Shown here one piece after another: positions 11,352 to 21,856 of a stretch of DNA of 64,000 nt (position 1 is its first letter; every line of letters begins with the position of its first letter). Location: assembly GCA_036245525.1 (NCBI GenBank), contig BTPG01000004.1:231341752-231405751 (forward strand). Direction: 5' to 3'. Under the pieces are notes generated by a model. The model saw only the letters and a list, made by a program, of their open reading frames with translations, was not told where the DNA came from and did not search any database. A program made the translations under genes and the position numbers. This DNA is from Semisulcospira habei (taxonomy: Eukaryota > Mollusca > Gastropoda > Semisulcospiridae).

Positions 11352-11922
11352 GTACGTGCTCTCATGTCCACAAATCTCTTTTGCCCGCTCTCTTCTGTTT
11401 TGTGCATGTGTATTCTTTCTAAATATACAGAAAGCCTATCAGTCAACACAGATTTGACTCGGACTGACTCAGCAGTTTTTTCATACATACCTCCCCCAAC
11501 ACCCCCCCCTCCCTCCCCTCCCCCCTCCTTGTGTCCTTGGACTGTGCGGCCACATCTTTCAGGAATGGCACAGTTGGCTGTATTTACAAAGTGTAGACAA
11601 TGGCGACCACTGAAACTAGAACAAGTTTTTTTTTTCTCTGGAGATGACTTGTTTTTCATTTCAAGAATCAGAGTTGTCCATAATGCTTTAGATGCACTTA
11701 CAGACCTGATGCTTCTCTTGAATAATAACTGTCAGTTTGGAACCATAACACTGCCTGCACTGAGACTGTGGCTGAAGGTGTACTACAGAACCCAACCCTT
11801 TAATTTGCAGACGGTTGACGCTATGATACTTATGAAATGAACACTTGATATGATTGGGAGAAAACTTTCTGTGTGCCTAATGTGCCATAAGCAGAATTAT
11901 AATTCTGTGCGTTTGTTTTCAG
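11352..11922 (+). other. Kinesin intron, 571 bp
   Basis: Contains pyrimidine-rich CT/CCC runs near 11490-11530. No mobile element is recognised. It ends in the acceptor TTTTCAG at 11916-11922. Confidence 0.7.
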
Positions 11923-12047
11923 GAAGGGGCAAACATCAACAAGTCTCTTCTGACTCTAGGAAAAGTAATCTCGCTCTTGTCTGAGCGGTCATCTGCTATC
12001 AAGAAACGCAAGATTTTCATTCCATACAGGGACTCGGTCCTCACGTG
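11923..12047 (+). CDS. KIF14: Kinesin-3 (KIF14-like) motor exon, NKSLLTLG
   Basis: Encodes [20 protein letters not shown]...[19 protein letters not shown] and the YRDS-LT block are alpha4-L12-alpha5 region motifs that bind the microtubule. The exon is 125 bp, starts in phase 0 and ends after two bases of a tryptophan codon that the next exon completes. The acceptor is TTTTCAG and the donor GTAAGC. Spacing between the motifs matches kinesin-3 motors. Confidence 0.92.
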
Positions 12048-12678
12048 GTAAGCTTCCATTTCATGTCCAAGTTACAGGTCTGCCCAGTTTAACATGTTAC
12101 CTAGGATCCATATACTCAGCCCGGGTTGTGTGCAGTCGCTTTATTGAAGTGCTGAGTTTATACTTGTGTGAAGGAAACCACATGGTAAGCAAAATGTTCT
12201 CAGGCCGATATCAGCCTTAGCTGGCCCGTTGGCTGACGTCGGCCCAAGGTCCTTTTACTCACTGGGCATCGCAGTAAAAGCCAGAGATCTGTGTGCGTTA
12301 CAGGCACTACTGTGGTATGCGTGATCGTTTAACCCTTTTAGCCCCAAGGTTCCATTTCTCAAATTTTGGAGGTGTTGCCTATTGACTATGGGCGGTCCGT
12401 GGCGCAGTGGTTAAGGCGCCTGCCACCAATGCCAAAGGTGCGAGGTTCGAAAATGGGTTCCGGCATCAGACTTTTCTCCTCTGGTAAGTGTAACCGTTAA
12501 TTCGGGCGGACCGTCGGGGGTTCTTTCTCCGGGTATTCCGGTTCTTCCACCCCCCACCCCCACACTTTGGTACCGGTTTCAGGCCACTTTACAAATTTCA
12601 AATACAAGCGATCAAAAATCTCTGTAACTTCAGTAGCTGAACTGGCCCTTCGTCTGTCTTGTACTGTGTTTGTCTTAA

Positions 12679-13370
12679 CCTTTAGCACGCTGGTGGCGAC
12701 ATTTGTCGCCAGCCGCCATCTTGCTTCATTATCGGATGGCGACATATGTCGCCACCGCGTGGTCTGTTCGAAATCGGCTATGGTAAACACACTAGGTTGC
12801 TATGAAGCCTTTGCAAAGGATTGTGGGTGATTGTAAATGAGGCTTGCTTCCGTTTTATATCGGCCATCTTGCTAACTTCGAGTGCGTTTGAGCGATTTGA
12901 ATTTTGTAAGCGAGCGTTTGTTCTGACGGCTTCATTTTGACAAAAGATGACCGATGAGGAGATAGAAGCATTCATCAAGGAATACTTTTATGGAGTCAGA
13001 TTCCGATGATGAAGACTTTCTTGGCTTTTTGCCAGAAGACTTGAGATCGAGGGGGGGTGGGTGGAGATGGTGGTGATGGGCCGAGGAGCGATTCTGAATC
13101 GAGTGCTAGTGAACGCGAAAACGGTGCGTAGTAAGCATTGATTATTATTATTATTTTTTTTAGGATAATAACACAGATAACACAGTTTTAAGAATTGTGA
13201 CATAATCTTGATTCATTTATTTACGTACATGCCAAATTCCACAACCATACATATAAAAATGAAAAAGTTGTAGGCTTTTGAAGCAAGTTGGGTAGTGTTG
13301 GGTTTAGCTCACTCAAAAAGAATGCAGTTGCAGGGAAAAGAACTGCCAGCGGAAAGCAGAGTGCTAAAGG
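12679..13370. mobile_element. Non-autonomous piggyBac-like element
   Basis: 692 bp between TTAA at 12675-12678 and TTAA at 13371-13374. The terminal inverted repeats are CCTTTAGCAC and GTGCTAAAGG. Just inside the left end are two short palindromes, GGCGACATTTGTCGCC and GGCGACATATGTCGCC. The interior keeps a coding remnant reading ESDSDDEDFLGFLPEDLRSR (about 12990-13052), like the acidic N-terminus of piggyBac transposases; the catalytic part is absent. Removing it restores a continuous SINE. Confidence 0.88.
12990..13052 (+). pseudogene. piggyBac transposase N-terminal remnant
   Basis: About 20 codons with an ATG-ESDSDDEDFLGFLPEDL pattern, the acidic start typical of piggyBac-family transposases. 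A second ATG frame (12947) just upstream is shifted. No DDD catalytic domain follows, so the element depends on a source elsewhere. Confidence 0.5.
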
Positions 13371-13782
13371 TTAAATGGCGTAAATCCGTGTCTGTCACGT
13401 GAGTGTGCGTGTTGGGTTTCACTTCGCGGCGCTTTGAGTCGATTCACCCAAAAATTGAGAAAAAGCGCCTATATAATATTAATAACAGATATTATTATTA
13501 TTATTACTATGTATGTACCAGTTGCAGGAGATGGCTTCACCATCATAATTTAAGGATGGTGCCAGATTAGCTTGGCGCCTTAAAGGCTAACTGGGTTAAT
13601 ACTGAGGTGGACCTGTGTCGAATAAGGGCATCCACAGACCCATGCTGCATGCAGGTGATATCGGTGACAGTCTTTCAGAGCGAACATTCCACTCACATGG
13701 GTGGCAGAAGGATGCAAATTAAACTTTAAATTTTCGAAAGTTTTTTTTTTTTTTAACACTAATACAGGACTAACACCTTTAA

Positions 13783-13865
13783 CCCTCCGCATGTCGGTAG
13801 CATTTTTGTCGTGATGATTTTTACATGAATCATCGCAACAAAAAACGCTACTGACATGCAAAAGG
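13783..13865. mobile_element. Short palindromic MITE, family M2, TTAA-flanked
   Basis: 83 bp between TTAA at 13779-13782 and 13866-13869. The ends are CCCTCCGCATGTC and GACATGCAAAAGG, and the middle folds back on GTAGCATTTTTGTCG. Same family as 51127-51200. Confidence 0.75.
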
Positions 13866-14283
13866 TTAAGAGTAGCTGTCAGAAATGCAGCTTTATACAA
13901 TGGCCTGAGTGTCTCCGTTGTCTCGATGACAATGTCGGCATTTTTTTTTTTTTCAGTCTTCAGTTTTTCTAGTTTTGTGCAGCGCTGCAAAAATGGAAAT
14001 GTGTATATAGCGAGTGAAACCACCGAAAATGCATGGGAAAAAATGCCTGTCTCTGTACAGTGGAACCTGCTCTAAGCAGCCACAGCCACAGAAAAAAGTG
14101 GTCATAACAGACGGGTGCTCTCTCGAGGTGTCTTGAAGAGCAAGAAGTGTCACCTGTCATTAAAGACCATCATTTTGGTGGCTGCCTTCACCTGAGCGAT
14201 AGTCTGAACCCATCACATCCTGAGGTTGATTTTTTTTTTCAGATTTGTTGAGTTGTCCTATGAAGGCTACTTTTCAATTCCGA

Positions 14284-14412
14284 TGATAGACTGACCGTGA
14301 TAGTTCAAGGGTGGTGCCAGGACAGCTATGTGTCCATGGGCGCCAAGCTCTACTGGCACCACCCTTGAACTATAATGGTCAAATTTATCTCATATGGGAG
14401 TGTAAAAGGCTA
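14284..14412. mobile_element. Diverged M1 MITE
   Basis: Palindromic core GTTCAAGGGTGGTGCCAG facing CTGGCACCACCCTTGAAC. The outer ends are worn and no intact TTAA pair is visible. Confidence 0.6.
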
Positions 14413-14519
14413 ATGACAGATGATTTCGTGTGAGGGTGGTCCCTCCTAACAGGTTCTGGGGTATTTTCACCTCTTGTCAGCGAGCACCCATGTGACCGTT
14501 TTCTGTGTTTCTACACCAG

Positions 14520-14692
14520 GCTGCTGAAGGAGAGTCTGGGCGGAAACTCCAAAACGGCGATGATCGCCACCATCAGCCCTTCTGATCACCACACAGAGGA
14601 GACGCTGAGTACACTGAGATACGCCCACCAGGCGCGTTCTATTGTCAACGTGGTGCGCATTAATGAAGACCCCAAAGCAAGGATCATTAGAG
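14520..14692 (+). CDS. KIF14: Kinesin-3 (KIF14-like) motor C-terminal exon
   Basis: Encodes [20 protein letters not shown] (alpha5/beta8) followed by [20 protein letters not shown] (alpha6, the end of the motor) and [12 protein letters not shown], the neck. The RxNEDPxAxxIREL junction is characteristic of kinesin-3, and IVN before it fits KIF14 better than KIF1. The acceptor is CTACACCAG and the donor GTAATT. It opens with the last base of a split tryptophan codon and ends in phase 1, matching the exon 17.3 kb downstream. Confidence 0.93.
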
Positions 14693-15092
14693 GTAATTGC
14701 GCATCACTCAACTGCGTGGGGGGCTCATAAGCATCGTTGCCTCTTGCTAAAACCACTTTGTGTCCATATTTCTTTGACAGTAGGTAGGTGAGACAGTAGG
14801 TGAGACCAGGGTTCGTAGCGTTTGGGAAGATTTGGGAAAGTTTGGGGAAAATGGATTTCATTTTCCAGGCCCTGGAAAGTCTTAGAAAAATGAAAAATGT
14901 GTATAAGAGCATGTGACAAAAGGTGGTCCACAAAAAGCTTCACAAAAGCATTTTTTCAAAGTGTGTCATTCATGTTCAAGTTTTGTATGCTGAAAACCTA
15001 TGTTTGTAGCACCTGAAATACTGCTCAAGAAGATAGTTCATGCAGCAGCTTTGTGCCCAAGAACATTTTTTAGGCCGAGATCAGCAACTGTT

Positions 15093-15644
15093 GGTTGTCA
15101 CGCTGGACATACAAAACTTTAATAAATTTGTCAAAAAAACCTGTTTTACCACTGGAATAAACACTGACAGTGATATGTAAGCACAGATTATGTTGTTCTG
15201 ATAAATTTGACAAATAAAGTGGTATTTGACCAATACAATATTAGTCGGCTAGGTATGTCCTCGGTGACAACCAACAGATCCCTGGGTGCATTTTTCTGCT
15301 GCATTTACCAAAAAAATGGCAACATTTTGTGTGTGGTCTATTTTTAACATTTATCAAGTTAACCTCCAGACTTGCATTTGTATAAAAACTTTCTGATCAG
15401 TACAGATAACGTGAAAAGCCAATCCCCTATGTTGGTTGTCACCCCCTGCTGATGGACATTCCCCAAGACAGAAAAAATGTGAAACTAAACATAAAACATG
15501 TCCTAAAATATGGCCAGACCCTTCTGATGGAGTACATTATTCATTTTCCATTAAAAAAAACTTTTTAATGCTTAAGTGAATACGGTAAAATGGCCAGTAA
15601 ACTGCAAACTACTGTTGGTTGTCACCATCCTGCAGTGGACATAC
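15093..15644. repeat. Left subterminal repeat cluster of transposon A
   Basis: Sites at 15093-15112 (plus), 15253-15272 (minus), 15434-15461 (plus, gap longer) and 15617-15644 (plus). Each pairs GGTTGTCAC with GGACAT(A/T)C. Confidence 0.8.
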
Positions 15645-16014
15645 TTTTTTTTTTGCAAACTGAAAACCATACAACCTACATGTCTGCCTTAGCAAAGACA
15701 TGAAGAAAGCAAGGCATGCATCAGTTTCTCTTTCAGTCACTCTCTCGCTCAACAAAAATTAAAAACAAAATGGACAATAATAAAATGAATGTATTTTCGC
15801 ACTTTGGCGTCTCACAATGCTTAACAAGGTCAGAAGTGCTGAATAATAAAAGCAAAGCAAGCTGAAAAACAACAAAAAAAAACAAAGATGGTGCAGTCAA
15901 ATTCAACACACGTGTACATATACATGTATAAAGTATGCATTCATACACATGCATGTACGCGTGTACATACTGAACATCCTAAACTGATTTTCCAGGATGC
16001 TCAGCAGGAGAAAG

Positions 16015-17013
16015 TTAAATGCGGGTAATGTTGTAGAACTGGAGCCGTTGGTTGCTCGCTGGTACATTCAGTTCAAGAGTAACTTTCTCTTGCAAAACCT
16101 CAAACCTTTCCCAGGACATATCATCCGTAGATGGCCAGGTGTACAGGCCTTTTGGGGCCTTTGTCATGAAACTCAGGTGCACTAGGTGCATTTCACTGTC
16201 GAGGTCACGCACCTGAGCGTAACGCAAATCCTGCCATTCTACAATGAAGAAGTCGTGCAATTCAACGTCTTCTTTGCAGAAGGCAGTGTTCAGCACTTCC
16301 TCCACCTCCACATTTGGAACATCCAAGATCGGTATTAGGGGGACAAAGTGATTACCCACCCAATGTTGATCTTGCATGTCACATCTGTTGGAGGTCCAAA
16401 GGATTGTCAGCTTCTGCTGACGCTCTGTCTCACGGGGATACAGTGTCCTGTTTGACGGCATCTGATAATGGGGCCAACCTAAACTTAGGTACACAGATCG
16501 GACTGATGTGCCCAGAAGGTTTGCAAGAGCAGCAAGCTGCCACAATCCCATAGGAACTCCACAGTTTCTTATCTCCATTACCTCCTTTTCAAAGATTTTC
16601 CCTATTGCCTCGGGTGATGGAGTGCCAGACACTGTGGAGCTGTCTGAGATAGCAGCAACTTGTGCTGCAACACCAGGACCGCCCATGCCCTCCACTTGTA
16701 CGTACAAAGATTTGTGTGTGACGAGTTCAGAAATCATCCTGCACCTCATCTCGACATGATGCTGGTCTTGGTCACCAAATACAAGGATGCCAGCTGCTCT
16801 GGGTAAGCAGTTCCCATCTGCCTCTGTCCAAACGGGATAGAGTGCTGTCAGTGTATCTGGGCGAAACTGCAACGACATCTTGTCAATTTGTCCAGATACA
16901 TCAACAACAGTGTTTGGAAAGGATTCTGGCAGAGGAAACTGCCTGATATTACTAGATGAAATAACAGCTTCCAATTCTGCATAGCACTGGCAGCTGTTAA
17001 TTTCATACAGCAT
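16015..17013 (-). CDS. OTU-like cysteine protease ORF of transposon A
   Basis: 332 codons starting at 17013. Near residue 70 is EADGNCLPRAAG, the Asp-Gly-Asn-Cys motif that carries the nucleophilic cysteine of OTU-family deubiquitinases. Near residue 235 is GNHFVPLIP, where the catalytic histidine is expected. Between them lies the usual helical region with YVQVEG and WQLAALANLLG. OTU proteases cleave ubiquitin chains; no activity is shown here. The ORF starts four bases after the stop of the DDE-like ORF and in another frame. It could be a separate gene, a frameshifted C-terminus or a final exon. Confidence 0.7.
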   Translation of the reverse strand: MLYEINSCQCYAELEAVISSSNIRQFPLPESFPNTVVDVSGQIDKMSLQFRPDTLTALYPVWTEADGNCLPRAAGILVFGDQDQHHVEMRCRMISELVTHKSLYVQVEGMGGPGVAAQVAAISDSSTVSGTPSPEAIGKIFEKEVMEIRNCGVPMGLWQLAALANLLGTSVRSVYLSLGWPHYQMPSNRTLYPRETERQQKLTILWTSNRCDMQDQHWVGNHFVPLIPILDVPNVEVEEVLNTAFCKEDVELHDFFIVEWQDLRYAQVRDLDSEMHLVHLSFMTKAPKGLYTWPSTDDMSWERFEVLQEKVTLELNVPASNQRLQFYNITRI

Positions 17014-17016
17014 ATC

Positions 17017-18984
17017 TTAGACGTCGTGGGCAACTCCTATAAAATCTTCGTTCGCGAAGTCAAGCCAAGAGAGATCTTCAAAGTACTGACTCCTGCTTGG
17101 TTCTGTGTCACTGTTAGCATGGCTCATGGAAGGCGACACAGGCAGACATGCTTCTGAGCCCAAATCATGTGATTGTGAAGGAGCTTGAGAAGGCCCTTCT
17201 ATTTCCACCTCAACCCATGGCAAGTCATTTGGGCAGTCTGCAAAATTGACTGCCAGGCATGCGGTGCAGAAGCAGGAGAGCCTTCTCACTGCTAGCCGAT
17301 TCTGTCCTGCAGACTTCAAGCTGTGCAAAATGTGCGTTCCACGAACCGTCTGAACAGATGAAGACTGCAACGACCTGTCAACATCTGCTGGTTTGACCAA
17401 CCTAAATGAACGCTTCCGATGGCCGCAAGACTCTTTGTCATTTTGCTCTGGAAGGACAAAATTTTCCATGGAGTGCGTGTAGGCTTCGGAGGCACTCTGG
17501 ATGACAGAGCCAGTAATGACGTCATCTTCCAGCAGACGCTTAATGACACCCCCACCCCCACCCCCCCCAGCTGCATCACACTCACTCTTTCCATGGCGAG
17601 AGCCGAAGAAGCACCTTTCTACTGCCACGCCGGGAGCATCATTGGCAAGGAAGTAGAAAGCTCTATTCTTTTCTTACCAGAGTCTTTCTTGACAGTCTCC
17701 CACCTCTTCCACGATACAGTCGAATATGCACTGAACCCCTCCTTGAGGTTCAGCATTTCTTCTGCTTTCTTTGTGCCACAATCATCATGCTCTTGTACTG
17801 TGTGGGGGAGCCATCAGAAAGGAAGACAACCTTCTCCAGCTTGAGATTGTCTTAAAAATGCTGTAATGTTACATCTTGAACAGTCCTGATGAAGTGAGGA
17901 TCGTGTTTTAGATCATCTGAAAAGAAGATCAGCTGCTCTGAAACACGGTCCCCACAAGCAGGACAAGCATAGTGCAGCACACAGGGGTGTACAGTAATTT
18001 GGGTGTAAGACCAGTACACACTCTGTATTTCTTTCTGGTAGCGGCAATGGAAATTCTCAGAGAAATCCATGACCACTAAAGCCCAGTTCAATGGTAGAGA
18101 TGAAAGGAGAGTTTCCATCTGCATGTACTGCCACTTGAAATTGGCAACATGACGAGGAAATTCTTTCAGCTCTGCCATCAGCTGCTCTGTCAGATCTTTT
18201 ATAGTGCCATCACGAGACACCAGCTCTATTCTTTTCTTACCAGAGTCTTTCTTGACAGTCTTCCACCTCTTCCACGATGCAGTCGAATATGCACTGAACC
18301 CCTCCTTGAGGTTCAGCATTTCTTCTGCTTTCTTTGTGCCACAATCATCATACTTGCGATCAAGACAAGCAGTGTCTGACTGTGGCACAAACTCAACTCC
18401 GACAGTGCATCACGCCTGTCAATCTCAACCTGGAGGTGCTTATTGAGCACATCCAGCTTGAGATCGATGTTAGCACAGCGCTCACACAGACACTGGTTAA
18501 AAGCCTGTTTCCTCGATGTGAGGATGTGCTTGGGCCTTGTCCTGTAAAAAGAACGAAGAGACATACTCACCAATGTTTTTTTTTGTAAGAACTCTCGGTG
18601 GAGTCTCTTCATCCTTTTTGGCAGGATTTTTTTCTGCTGCTTTGTCCTCTTGAAGACAGAACGCTTCCCCGGAGCATCAATGCCCTGGTCATGAAAGAAT
18701 TCACGAGCCGCAGATGCGGCCGTGGGCTCTTCCCTTATTGTATACAGACCAGCTGCATCTTCGCCCAAAGATTCGTCAACTAAACTAAACAACAGCTTTT
18801 TTTTGGGCCAAGGCTGCCCGGCTCCGTTAACCCCACAGGTCACCCAGTGTGGACTGGTAGACCGCCTTAAGTTTCCTAGGAGATGGAGACCTGATGTCCA
18901 CCTCAGGTGGCAACTCCTCAGTGTGATGAAGCTCCCTTTCCTGGTGGGCCCTCTTTTTTTCCACAGCGATCTCAGCTGCAAGGC
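17017..18984 (-). pseudogene. DDE-like transposase, main exon of transposon A (disrupted)
   Basis: Read downward from the acceptor at 18984, it gives a helical region and FYRTRPKHILTSRKQAFNQC. Next come AYSTASWKRWKTVKKDSGKK, VVMDFSENFHCRYQKEIQS (first acidic residue) and LIFFSDDLKHD. Then VVFLSDGSPTQYKS (second acidic residue) and CFFGSRHGKSECDAAGG (third conserved block) follow. This series marks an invertebrate-expanded family whose Asp...Asp...Glu/His spacing resembles an RNase H-fold transposase; I give no formal family name. Frameshifts occur near 18400 and 17850. A 130 bp internal duplication at 17659-17790 replaces the stretch between the last two motifs, so this copy is probably inactive. 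Confidence 0.65.
17659..17790 (-). repeat. Duplicated transposase segment, copy 2
   Basis: Nearly identical to 18221-18351 in the same orientation. It breaks the frame between SDGSPTQYKS and FFGSRHGKS, whereas the 18221 copy reads through in frame. The 17659 copy is therefore the derived one. Confidence 0.8.
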
Positions 18985-19268
18985 CTAGTGTAACACGCAC
19001 AAAATATGACATCAGTTTAACCCGCTGAGTGGCAAGAGCTCCCGTGGCATGCTCTAAGCCTGGTCACAAGAGCTCCAGCCACTCAAGGGGTTTATACATT
19101 CCTGTGCTTAACACCTCCCACACAAGACAAGACGGGGTGCTGCTTGCACAAACAAGTTTGACAGATAAAGAGGCATAACAGCTCAGAGATGTAAGGAGAG
19201 CCTGTTTTGCAGTCTGGAAAAAAAATAGCACCTTGCTTATGGACATTTATTAAAAACATTGTACTTAC

Positions 19269-19468
19269 GAGCTTCAATTCGCTTGTCTTGGTTGTAGGCG
19301 ACACACTTCTCTTTATGTCGCCTCCGCTTCTGAGAGGACCAATTAAGCCGCTGGGTCCCCTTCTGTTGCCTCCAGAGTTCTCTCTGCGTTTCTACTGCCA
19401 GTCTCGTCTTGGGTGTTGATGTTTTTGGCTGAACATTTTCTTTGGCCACCATTTGTTTCTTCGCATCT
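19269..19468 (-). CDS. Transposon A gene, basic upstream exon
   Basis: Reads RDAKKQMVAKENVQPKTSTP and then ...WRQQKGTQRLNWSSQKRRRH with a TTTACAG acceptor and a GTAAGT donor. It is highly basic and probably part of a DNA-binding or nuclear-targeting N-terminus. A SINE inserted right at the acceptor: the target duplication includes the TTTACA tract, so an acceptor-like sequence survives beside the exon. Confidence 0.55.
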
Positions 19469-19482
19469 CTGTAAACAAAATG

Positions 19483-19871
19483 TCCCCCACCCGGGTCTGC
19501 CCTGGGGGACTTGGGTGGGGTAACTACTTTTTAGTTCCCAGGGTCACCCTGGTCAGCCCCACAGGGTGGGTTTTCTTCTGTATTCTGGGGCATGTGTTTC
19601 TGTCTACCCTTTTCCCATTCACCTGTATTTGTCTTTTTAAAACTCTCCCTACTGTCTGCACTGCCTGTAGCTCTTGATATTGGATGTGTGTTGCTAAATG
19701 GTCTTAGCTTTATTTAGGCCCCATGGCATAGGTTTATTTAATGTATTTGACCGGCTGGCGACATACATTCAATGTTCTGTTATTTTTTTTTTTTTCACAA
19801 GCAGTGCGGACACGTCCTGAGAAAGCCTTGTTGCTGTCGGGACGTTAAGCAATATACAATCAATCAATCAA
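19483..19871 (+). mobile_element. SINE family S, full-length copy in transposon A intron
   Basis: About 389 bp starting TCCCCCACCCGGGTCTGCC and ending GGGACGTTAAGCAATATACA and (ATCA)n. It is flanked by the 13 bp duplication TGTAAACAAAATG (19470-19482 and 19872-19884). No tRNA box A/B is evident, so the promoter type is unassigned. Other copies: 40264, 52721, 61257, 62594, 63218 (short form), 63626. Confidence 0.9.
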
Positions 19872-19884
19872 TGTAAACAAAATG

Positions 19885-20805
19885 GTAACATCAATGTAAA
19901 TCTTCGATGGAGTCTCTGGTCTAATATACTAAAGTCATGGCTCATTGGGGTTGTCCACATCATAGGAATCAATCAAATAACCCCTTCAGGCATGGGAATT
20001 GTCCGCCTAAAGGCAAATTTCCACCGAAATGATTTGCTCAGCCGCCAAAAAAAAAAAATTGTCCGCCCCCCCAAAAAATTGGGGTGCAAAAAGTAACTGA
20101 GCACCGGTCATTATACACTGCAAGGCCACATTGGTTCAAGTGATATGCCGCCCGCTAGAGTTACGCATCACCTATTGTGGCTTTAACGCAGTTGTTACTT
20201 TATCGTGCAAGCGGGCAATACAACGCTGAACGCACTGTTTTCTTGCTCGCTTCCCGTCTCGCGCACTGGACGTGTGGGGAAAATGGCGGCATCACGAGTT
20301 GTTGAAAATGGCGGTGAGAAAGGATATCGTTCAAGACGGAGTGCTGTTTAGTGTGTACCTGATCATGATCTGGTAAGCCCCCCCCCCCCCCCCCCCCTCC
20401 CTGTCGTTTGATATTTTGGCCGCTGAAATGAAGGACCCCGCTAACCAACCAACCCCCCCACCCCCCACCCCTCCCCTGTCGTCTGATTTTTTGGCCGCTG
20501 AAATGGACAACGCTACCCCACCCCCCCCCCCCCCCCCCCCCCCCCCCCCTGTCGTTTGATTTTTGGGTCGCTGAAATGAAGGACCACGCTAGGAATTTCA
20601 GACTTTTTCACTTTTCTAATTCCCATGTCTGCCCTTGTTTGCCAGGGATTGCCGCGGCTTTCAGCATGGCCATGCTAGTTTCTGGCAGTCAAAGGTTTTA
20701 TTTGAATGCATCCTCACATTTCTCCTGTCTTGCTTAAGGGAGAAAATTAGCACGGTAACTAACAGCATCTGAAACAGAGAAGAGGGGAACAAAAATGGCC
20801 TTTTT
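19885..20805. other. Transposon A intron with poly-C tracts
   Basis: Contains poly-C or C-rich tracts at about 20378-20400, 20452-20475 and 20519-20550. Around each one similar words are repeated (CTGTCGT(T/C)TGAT, TTTGG..CGCTGAAATG), forming a short imperfect tandem array. No coding signal. Confidence 0.6.
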
Positions 20806-20807
20806 AC

Positions 20808-20971
20808 CTGTATTTCTGTGAACTCCTCCTTGAGGATTCACGTCTAGCCTCCAACTGCTCATCTGTCACAGAACGTTGGCGATATTGTCTGCATTTTTCT
20901 TTATTCAGTTCAACATAATCTGGGTCTTTCTTCTTTCGCTCTCTGTATGCCTTGCAGTATTCAGCATTCAT
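20808..20971 (-). CDS. Transposon A gene, N-terminal exon
   Basis: Starts with ATG at 20971 and gives MNAEYCKAYRERKKKDPDYV and then ...CRQYRQRSVTDEQLEARRES, ending at a GTAAAA donor. The arginine-rich YRERKKKDP pattern is common at the N-terminus of this invertebrate transposase family. An upstream frame continues through a further 20 codons, so the true start may lie higher. Confidence 0.6.
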
Positions 20972-21204
20972 CTTTTTTTTCCCTTGATCCGCCTGGAATG
21001 GAACTGGAAGTTCGCGCAGCCCTGAAAAAAAGTGAACAAATGCACTAAGACTAACCTTGGGGCCTACAAGTACAAAGAATCACCCAAATACTATTTTTTT
21101 AAAGTCACATGATACCATATTACCACTGACAATTACAACTGTGTCGTTCTGGCTGCAAAGACAGGCAATAATAGCTCTAAAAGGGTTAACCAAGTGAAAC
21201 TGGT

Positions 21205-21856
21205 GGTTGTCACTTTGGACATACAGAATATGTATGTCTTTAATCAGATGGTGACAACCGACATGTGATTTTTAAGAATCACAGATTAAAATCTGTTGTA
21301 TTGAGTAAACGACTGTTCACTAAGCAGCGACCAAAGCACAGCTGAAATTTGATCTACAAAGATACCGCTAAACTGCATAAAAATACAGAAAACGCCTTTT
21401 AGATTGTCGGTTGTCACTTTGGACATACGTTTCTACCTGTTGGTTGTCACATCGGACATACAGTTTTTGTATGTCCTCTAAAAAAAAGTTTGAAGTAAAA
21501 CAGAAAAGGCAACCTTCTATTCACCTCAGATTGCACGTGTTTGCAATGGCGCTCGGTTCTCCGTAATGTAAGCTCGAAAGAGCTGCTTCCAATTCATCCA
21601 GTAAGAAAAATCTCTCATAATCTTACTGTCGGTTGTCACCTATCGGTCGGTTGTCACCTTTCACAACTATTTAAGACATGGTGAACATACAAGATAAACT
21701 TACCCTCCCTGCGCCTCCCGTCCATTTTCGCGCCAAAACAAAGGAATGCTGTACATTCGGCTTCCTCCGGTTTATATCAAAACATGGAACGGAGCATTCA
21801 AACACACACCAATGTTGAAAAATGAGCAAATATTCGGTCGTCACGTTCGGACATAC
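21205..21856. repeat. Right subterminal repeat cluster of transposon A
   Basis: Full sites at 21205-21224, 21232-21259 (minus), 21409-21428, 21442-21461 and 21836-21856. Partial sites lie at 21469, 21631 and 21649. Same motif as the left cluster. Confidence 0.8.

Larger units (their letters stand above)
12391..13505 (+). mobile_element. tRNA-derived SINE, second copy
   Basis: Begins with GGTCCGTGGCGCAGTGG (box A) and has a box B-like GGTTCGAAAAT. It ends GAAAAAGCGCC followed by an ATT repeat. It is the same family as 931-1342 and is interrupted at 12678 by the TTAA element. Target duplication ACTATG: 12385-12390 and 13506-13511. Confidence 0.85.
12333..13595. mobile_element. M1 MITE split by a SINE that contains a piggyBac-like element
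   Basis: The left part starts CCCTTTTAGCCCC after TTAA (12329-12332). The right part ends GGCTAACTGGG before TTAA (13596-13599). The two MITE halves (12333-12390 and 13506-13595) are separated by a SINE with the six-base duplication ACTATG on both sides. The SINE is itself split by a TTAA-flanked element. This gives three levels of nesting and a clear order of events: MITE, then SINE, then piggyBac-like. Confidence 0.85.

Noticed and set aside
11229..11840. 203-codon ORF starting in the kinesin switch II exon
   Set aside because: Runs through the GTACGT donor into the intron; only the first 39 codons are exon.
16314..16759. Plus-strand ORFs within 16-17 kb
   Set aside because: Antisense shadows of the OTU-like ORF.
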